Source: an uncultured Micavibrio sp. (GTDB taxonomy: Bacteria; Pseudomonadota; Alphaproteobacteria; Micavibrionales; UBA1664). Taken from it: a DNA stretch of 8,737 nucleotides. Below, one piece after another: positions 4,619 through 8,737 of the stretch. The position numbers and the translations under genes were made by a program. Within the stretch, counting starts at the first letter, position 1, and every line of letters begins with the position of its first letter. The stretch spans positions 1 through 8,737 of the forward strand of contig CALBME010000095.1 in assembly GCA_937896295.1 (NCBI GenBank), given 5' to 3'. The notes under the pieces are model-generated. The model was given only the letters and a program-made list of their open reading frames with translations. It had not been told where the DNA came from and made no database searches.

Positions 4619-7600
4619 AATTCGGGCACTTCTTCGTAGAACGGCCGATTTTCGCGGCCGTTATGTCCATCATCATGGTGATGGTGGGCGGTCTTGCCTA
4701 CTTTAACCTGCCGGTCGCCCAGTACCCCGAAGTCGTGCCCCCCACCGTCGTGGTGTCCGCCCAGTATCCGGGCGCAAACGCGGAAACCGTCGCCGATACG
4801 GTGGCAAACCCCCTCGAAGCCGCGATCAACGGCGTCGAGAACATGATCTATATGTCGTCGAATTCCGCCGACGACGGCTCGATGGGTCTGACCATCACCT
4901 TTAAAATCGGCACCGACCTCGACCTCGCGCAGGTGCAGGTCCAGAACCGCATCAACACCGCCCTGCCCCGCCTGCCCGAAGAAGTCCGCCGTCTTGGCGT
5001 GAACGCGAACAAGTCCTCGCCCGACTTCCTGATGGTCGTGCACATGCTGAGCCCCGACGACTCGCTCGACCAGCTCTACATCTCGAACTACACCGCCCTG
5101 CACGTGAAGGACGAACTCAGCCGTATTGAAGGCGTGGGCGAGGCCCGTATCTTCGGCGAACGCGAATACGCGATCCGCATCTGGCTCGACCCCGACAAGA
5201 TGGCAAGCCTTGGCCTGTCCGCGGGCGAAGTCACCGCAGCCCTGCGCGCGCAGAACGTGCAGGTGTCCGGCGGCGCGCTGGGCCAGCCCCCCATTCCGAC
5301 CGACAACGCGTTTCAGTATACCGTCACCACGCAGGGCCGTTTCTCATCGCCCGACCAGTTCCGCAACATCATCGTCAAAAACGAAAACGGCACGATCACC
5401 TTCCTGAAGGATGTCGCCCGCGTCGAACTGGGTGCGCGCTCCTACGGTCTCAATTCCTACCTCGACAGCAAACAGGCTGTCGCCGTCGCCATCTTCCAGC
5501 GTCCCGGTTCCAACGCCCTTGCCACCGCCGACGCAGTCATCGCCCGCATGGACGAACTGCAGAAACAGTTTCCCAAGGGCCTGAAATACACGATCGTCTA
5601 CAACCCGACCGAATACATCAGTGAATCGATCGACGCCGTGTATCACACGATTTTCGAGGCGATCGTCCTCGTCGTTCTCGTCATCCTGATCTTCCTGCAG
5701 TCGTGGCGCGCGGCGCTGATCCCCATCCTGGCCATTCCCGTTTCCCTGATCGGCACCTTCGCGGTGATGGAGGCGTTCGGCTTCAGCCTTAACCTGCTGA
5801 CCCTGTTTGGTCTTGTCCTTGCCATCGGCATCGTGGTCGACGACGCCATCGTCGTCGTGGAAAACATCGAACGTCACATGGAAGAAGGCAAAACACCCAA
5901 GGAGGCAGCCCGCCTGACCCTGGACGAAGTGGGTGGCGCCGTCATCGCCATCGCGCTGGTCCTGTGCGCCGTGTTCATTCCCACCGCCTTCATCCCCGGC
6001 ATGTCGGGACAGTTCTATAAACAGTTCGCCATGACCATCGCGGTCGCAACGGTCATCTCGGCATTCAACTCGCTGACCCTGTCCCCGGCGGTTGCGTCCT
6101 TCCTGCTCAAACCCAAGAACCACGATCCTGAAAAACGCAGCATGAACGACCGCATTTTCGGCGGCTTCGCGCGTGGGTTCAACCGCGGTTTCGACAAGCT
6201 GGGCCGTGGCTATGGCAAGCTGGTCAAGGGTACGGTCCGCCGCCTGTTCATCATGCTGGTCCTGTATGCCGGCCTGGTGTTCGGCACCGTGTTCATGGTG
6301 AACAAGGTCCCGTCGGGCTTCATCCCGATGCAGGATCAGGGTTACGGCATCGTCGTGATCCAGCTGCCCGACGGCGCATCGCTGACCCGCACCGACGCGG
6401 TCGTCCAGCGCGCGATGAAAATCATGGTCGAAACCCCCGGCGTGAAAAACGCGGTCGGCTTCTCCGGCCTTTCGGGCGCGACCTTTACCATCGCGCCGAA
6501 CGCCGCCGCCATCTTTGCGCGTTTTGACGACTACGATAAACGCCTTGAGGCTGGCAAAGAGCAGTCGATGGGCCCGATCATCGGCAACCTGACCCAGCGC
6601 CTGTCGGCCATTCAGGACGCCTTCATCATCGTCATCCCGCCCCCGCCCGTCCGTGGTATCGGCAATGCCGGCGGCTACAAGATGATGATCGAGGACAAGG
6701 GCGGCGTCGGCCTGCCCGCGCTTATGGCCGCCACCGGCGCCATGATGGGCGCGGCCAACCAGACCGAAGGCCTCAAATCCGTCTACACGACTTTCACCGC
6801 CAATTCCCCGCGCGTCTATCTCGACATCGACCGCGAGAAGGCGCAGATGCTGGGCGTGCCGGTATCGAACGTGTTCGAAACGCTGCAGACCTATCTCGGC
6901 TCGACCTACGTCAACGACTTCAACGCCTTTGGCCGCGTCTATCAGGTCACGGCGCAGGCCGACCAGTCGTTCCGCCTTCAGCCCGAGGATATCGTCAACC
7001 TGAAGACCAAGAACGCGAACGGCGATTTCGTGCCGCTGGGCAGCCTTGTCAAAATCAACACCACCACGGGCCCCAGCCTGATACAGCGTTACAACCAGGC
7101 CGTCGCCATCCCGCTTTCGGGCGACACGGCGCCCGGTTTCTCGTCCGGTGACTCGCTTGCCAAGATGGAAGAACTGGCCGCCAAGGTCCTGCCCCCCGGC
7201 GTCGGTTTCGAATGGACCGAACTGGCCCTGCAGCAGAAAGAAGCCGGCAACGCCGCGATGTATATCTTCGGCCTGTCGGTCATCTTCGTCTTCCTGGTGC
7301 TGGCCGCCATGTACGAAAGCTGGTCCCTGCCCATCGCCATCATCCTGATCGTGCCGATGTCGGTGCTGGCCGCCCTGATCGGCGTCGACCTGCGCGGAAT
7401 GGATAACAACATCCTCACGCAAATCGGTCTTGTGGTTCTGATCGGCCTTGCCGCCAAGAACGCCATTCTGATCGTGGAATTCGCGCGTCACCGCCAGGAA
7501 CACGGCGAGACGATGTTCGAGGCCGTGGTCGAAGCCTCGCGCCAGCGTCTGCGCCCCATCCTGATGACGTCCTTCGCCTTCATCCTGGGCGTGGTCCCCC

Positions 7601-7878
7601 TAGTCATCGCGGAAGGCCCCGGTGCCGAAATGCGCCAGTCCATGGGTACGGCCGTGTTTGCCGGCATGCTGGGCGTGACGCTGTTCGGCCTTGTGCTGAC
7701 GCCGGTTTTCTATGCCCTGATCCAGCGCCTGACCGGCCGCACCGGCCCGCAGAAGCCCCTGCATGTCGTTGAAAACGACCCGTGGACGGCAGAATGCGAA
7801 AAGGCCAAGGCCAAACGTGAAGCTTCGGGCGAAGGCCGCGACATGAAAGACTTCCTCGATCAGGATTTCGAGCAGTGA
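4615..7878 (+). CDS. RND multidrug efflux transporter, HAE1 family (MexF-like)
   Basis: The protein has 1087 residues and is the proton-driven inner-membrane pump subunit; it works as a trimer with the adjacent adaptor and an outer-membrane channel to expel drugs, solvents or other hydrophobic compounds. The N-terminus (FFVERPIFAAV, first membrane helix to about residue 31), the porter-domain phrase YPGANAETV, and NPLEAAINGVENMIYM are classic HAE1 and nearest to MexF as I remember it. The two-fold repeat is evident: membrane helices follow at about 345-360, 368-385, 390-416, 437-455 and 470-495, then 541-562, with the second half at about 880-1035. The proton-relay residues are all present: D409 and D410 in GIVVDDAIVVVEN, and K948 in LAAKNAILIVEFAR. 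It is some 40 residues longer than AcrB, mainly in a charged cytoplasmic tail after 1040. Its ATG overlaps the adaptor's stop and is preceded by AAGGAAA. Substrates cannot be inferred. Confidence 0.95.
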   Translation: MKFGHFFVERPIFAAVMSIIMVMVGGLAYFNLPVAQYPEVVPPTVVVSAQYPGANAETVADTVANPLEAAINGVENMIYMSSNSADDGSMGLTITFKIGTDLDLAQVQVQNRINTALPRLPEEVRRLGVNANKSSPDFLMVVHMLSPDDSLDQLYISNYTALHVKDELSRIEGVGEARIFGEREYAIRIWLDPDKMASLGLSAGEVTAALRAQNVQVSGGALGQPPIPTDNAFQYTVTTQGRFSSPDQFRNIIVKNENGTITFLKDVARVELGARSYGLNSYLDSKQAVAVAIFQRPGSNALATADAVIARMDELQKQFPKGLKYTIVYNPTEYISESIDAVYHTIFEAIVLVVLVILIFLQSWRAALIPILAIPVSLIGTFAVMEAFGFSLNLLTLFGLVLAIGIVVDDAIVVVENIERHMEEGKTPKEAARLTLDEVGGAVIAIALVLCAVFIPTAFIPGMSGQFYKQFAMTIAVATVISAFNSLTLSPAVASFLLKPKNHDPEKRSMNDRIFGGFARGFNRGFDKLGRGYGKLVKGTVRRLFIMLVLYAGLVFGTVFMVNKVPSGFIPMQDQGYGIVVIQLPDGASLTRTDAVVQRAMKIMVETPGVKNAVGFSGLSGATFTIAPNAAAIFARFDDYDKRLEAGKEQSMGPIIGNLTQRLSAIQDAFIIVIPPPPVRGIGNAGGYKMMIEDKGGVGLPALMAATGAMMGAANQTEGLKSVYTTFTANSPRVYLDIDREKAQMLGVPVSNVFETLQTYLGSTYVNDFNAFGRVYQVTAQADQSFRLQPEDIVNLKTKNANGDFVPLGSLVKINTTTGPSLIQRYNQAVAIPLSGDTAPGFSSGDSLAKMEELAAKVLPPGVGFEWTELALQQKEAGNAAMYIFGLSVIFVFLVLAAMYESWSLPIAIILIVPMSVLAALIGVDLRGMDNNILTQIGLVVLIGLAAKNAILIVEFARHRQEHGETMFEAVVEASRQRLRPILMTSFAFILGVVPLVIAEGPGAEMRQSMGTAVFAGMLGVTLFGLVLTPVFYALIQRLTGRTGPQKPLHVVENDPWTAECEKAKAKREASGEGRDMKDFLDQDFEQ

Positions 7879-8510
7879 GCCTGATCACCATCCCCTGGCG
7901 GCTGGAACGTCCGACGCCGCCATTCGAGGGGGATGAGATCCGCTATCCCGAAGGACTGGTCCGGCATTTTCTGGACCGGTACACGAAACGCGGCGCAAGG
8001 GTCCTGGACCCTTTTACCGGGCTTGGCACCACCCTGTTCGCCGCCGAAGACATGGGCCGCATTCCCTACGGGGTCGAGGCGAACGACCTGCGCTTTGCAT
8101 GGGTCGCGGGCCAGCTGGACAACTGGCAGAACGTGCAGAACGGCGACAGCGCGAAACTGGACCGCTATCACTTCCCCAAAATGGATTTCTGCATGACCTC
8201 GCCCCCCTTCATGGGACGGCACCAGAAATGGAACCCCCTGTTCGCGGGCAACCCGCGTTATGCCGGCTATGACACATACCTGAAACGCATGGCATTCATT
8301 TTCGCGCAGGTCGCAAAACAGATGAAACGCGGCGCAAAGGTGGTCATCCATGTCGACAACCTGCGTCATGGGCGTATCTACACCCCGCTGGTGCGGGACA
8401 TGGGCAAGGCTGCATCGGCGTCCCTGACCCAGATCGACGAGATCACGGTCCTGTGGAAAAACCCCCGTCCCGGCTATGATCACACCACCTGTCTGGTTTT
8501 TACGGCATAG
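7875..8510 (+). CDS. SAM-dependent N4/N6-type DNA methyltransferase, small stand-alone
   Basis: The protein has 211 residues and the motifs of amino-methylating DNA methyltransferases. A motif X-like helix (YPEGLVRHFLDRY, 24-36) runs into motif I, VLDPFTGLGTT (43-53), which binds S-adenosylmethionine. E68 in YGVEAN fits the ribose-contacting acid after strand two, GDS (90-92) fits motif III, and the catalytic motif IV is TSPPF (108-112); SPP followed by Tyr or Phe is typical of N4-cytosine and some N6-adenine enzymes. The order X-I-IV, with no large insert, leaves no obvious target-recognition domain, so sequence specificity is unclear, and RNA or another nucleic acid as target is possible. 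The start is GTG at 7875, overlapping the transporter stop as GTGA, with AGGA about nine bases upstream. No ATG at this end fits, so translation is probably coupled to the pump. No restriction endonuclease gene is visible beside it, arguing for a solitary, possibly regulatory, methylase. Confidence 0.8.
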   Translation: MSLITIPWRLERPTPPFEGDEIRYPEGLVRHFLDRYTKRGARVLDPFTGLGTTLFAAEDMGRIPYGVEANDLRFAWVAGQLDNWQNVQNGDSAKLDRYHFPKMDFCMTSPPFMGRHQKWNPLFAGNPRYAGYDTYLKRMAFIFAQVAKQMKRGAKVVIHVDNLRHGRIYTPLVRDMGKAASASLTQIDEITVLWKNPRPGYDHTTCLVFTA

Positions 8511-8552
8511 GTCTTGCAATCCTGTCCTGTATCACCAGCAGGAGAAACCTTT

Positions 8553-8693
8553 GTGACCAGTAAACCCCAAGTCCCGTTCGAAATACCGGGCATCCAGATC
8601 GTGAAAATGACCCCCGGCGATTTCGACCGCTTCAAAGGTCTTCTCGACGGCTTTCAGCAAAACGTGCCACAATCAGGGCGTTCCCAACCTTAA
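8553..8693 (+). CDS. Small hypothetical protein, 46 residues
   Basis: A GTG at 8553 is preceded by a strong ribosome site (AGGAG at 8540-8544, eight bases upstream) and opens 46 codons ending in TAA at 8691. The product, beginning MTSKPQVPFEIPGIQIVKMT, has no signal peptide or membrane segment. It holds an amphipathic, probably helical stretch (PGDFDRFKGLLDGFQQNV) after a short proline-containing strand-like start. It follows the methyltransferase by 42 bases on the same strand and is probably co-transcribed. Its codon use (ATC, GGC, TTC, GAC) matches the neighbouring genes, which together with the ribosome site is the main argument that it is real. I do not recognise a family; no function is proposed. 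Confidence 0.6.
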   Translation: MTSKPQVPFEIPGIQIVKMTPGDFDRFKGLLDGFQQNVPQSGRSQP

Positions 8694-8711
8694 AGAAGGT
8701 CTGCCCGCCCC

Positions 8712-8737
8712 ATGCTGCTGCCCGTTATCGTGATCGA
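8712..8737 (+). CDS. Start of a gene running off the right edge
   Basis: An ATG at 8712 begins eight complete codons (MLLPVIVI) before the window ends. AAGG at 8696-8699 lies about 12 bases upstream, a little far for an ideal ribosome site. The start lies 18 bases after the small ORF's stop, on the same strand, which suits continuation of the operon. The piece is too short to identify; the hydrophobic opening could be a first beta strand of a cytoplasmic enzyme or a signal sequence. Confidence 0.4.

Noticed and set aside
4252..5103. Minus-strand open frame of 283 codons across the adaptor/transporter junction
   Set aside because: Shadow frame spanning two real plus-strand genes, with an Ala/Gly-rich low-complexity translation.
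5344..7503. Open frame of 719 codons on the minus strand opposite the transporter
   Set aside because: It is exactly antisense to a transporter with all family motifs. Its translation is His/Asp/Gly/Arg-rich with no recognisable domain. The frame stays open because the C-ending codon bias on the plus strand removes stop codons from this antisense frame.
7860..8519. Minus-strand open frame of 219 codons opposite the methyltransferase
   Set aside because: The plus strand carries methyltransferase motifs I and IV and a coupled start; the minus translation has no recognisable domain.

Overview
The window reads as ordinary chromosome of an alphaproteobacterium. It is GC-rich with strongly C-ending codons. 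It carries a RimK-type ATP-grasp ligase, a DUF924 protein, an RND efflux pump of the MexEF type, and an intergenic palindromic repeat of a kind scattered through several bacterial genomes. The genus cannot be read from the sequence; a Rhodospirillales- or Micavibrio-like relative is only a guess. There are no tRNA or rRNA genes, CRISPR arrays or transposases.

Layout: (1) Positions 1-120 hold two hairpins, one of them a dispersed palindromic repeat. (2) 121-351 (-) is a short in-frame chimera. Its first half is the Rossmann start of a short-chain dehydrogenase and its second half is the extreme C-terminus of an acyl-CoA synthetase, so it looks like the scar of a deletion that fused two lipid-metabolism genes. 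(3) 401-1207 (+) encodes an exported four-cysteine protein of unknown family. It converges with (4) rimK-like 1215-2255 (-), leaving a 7-bp gap. (5) DUF924 protein, 2397-2948 (-). (6) A divergent, AT-rich regulatory region of about 300 bp (2949-3247) holds a perfect IHF-consensus match, a CRP-like palindrome, a spaced direct repeat and a plausible sigma70 promoter. (7) An apparent operon on + contains a lipoprotein periplasmic adaptor (3248-4618), an RND transporter (4615-7878) and a small SAM-dependent N4/N6-type DNA methyltransferase (7875-8510). The adaptor and transporter overlap by ATGA, and the transporter and methyltransferase by GTGA. (8) A 46-codon small ORF (8553-8693) and the first codons of another gene (from 8712) follow on the same strand.

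How the genes work together: the adaptor and transporter should form the inner-membrane and periplasmic parts of a proton-driven tripartite drug or solvent efflux pump. No outer-membrane channel (OprN/TolC type) and no dedicated LysR or TetR regulator lies in the window. The least expected arrangement is the methyltransferase translationally coupled to the pump. The most distinct sequence oddity is the dehydrogenase/CoA-ligase fusion. I found no convincing evidence of a wholly new multi-gene system. The remaining observations are candidate regulatory sites and small or unknown genes.
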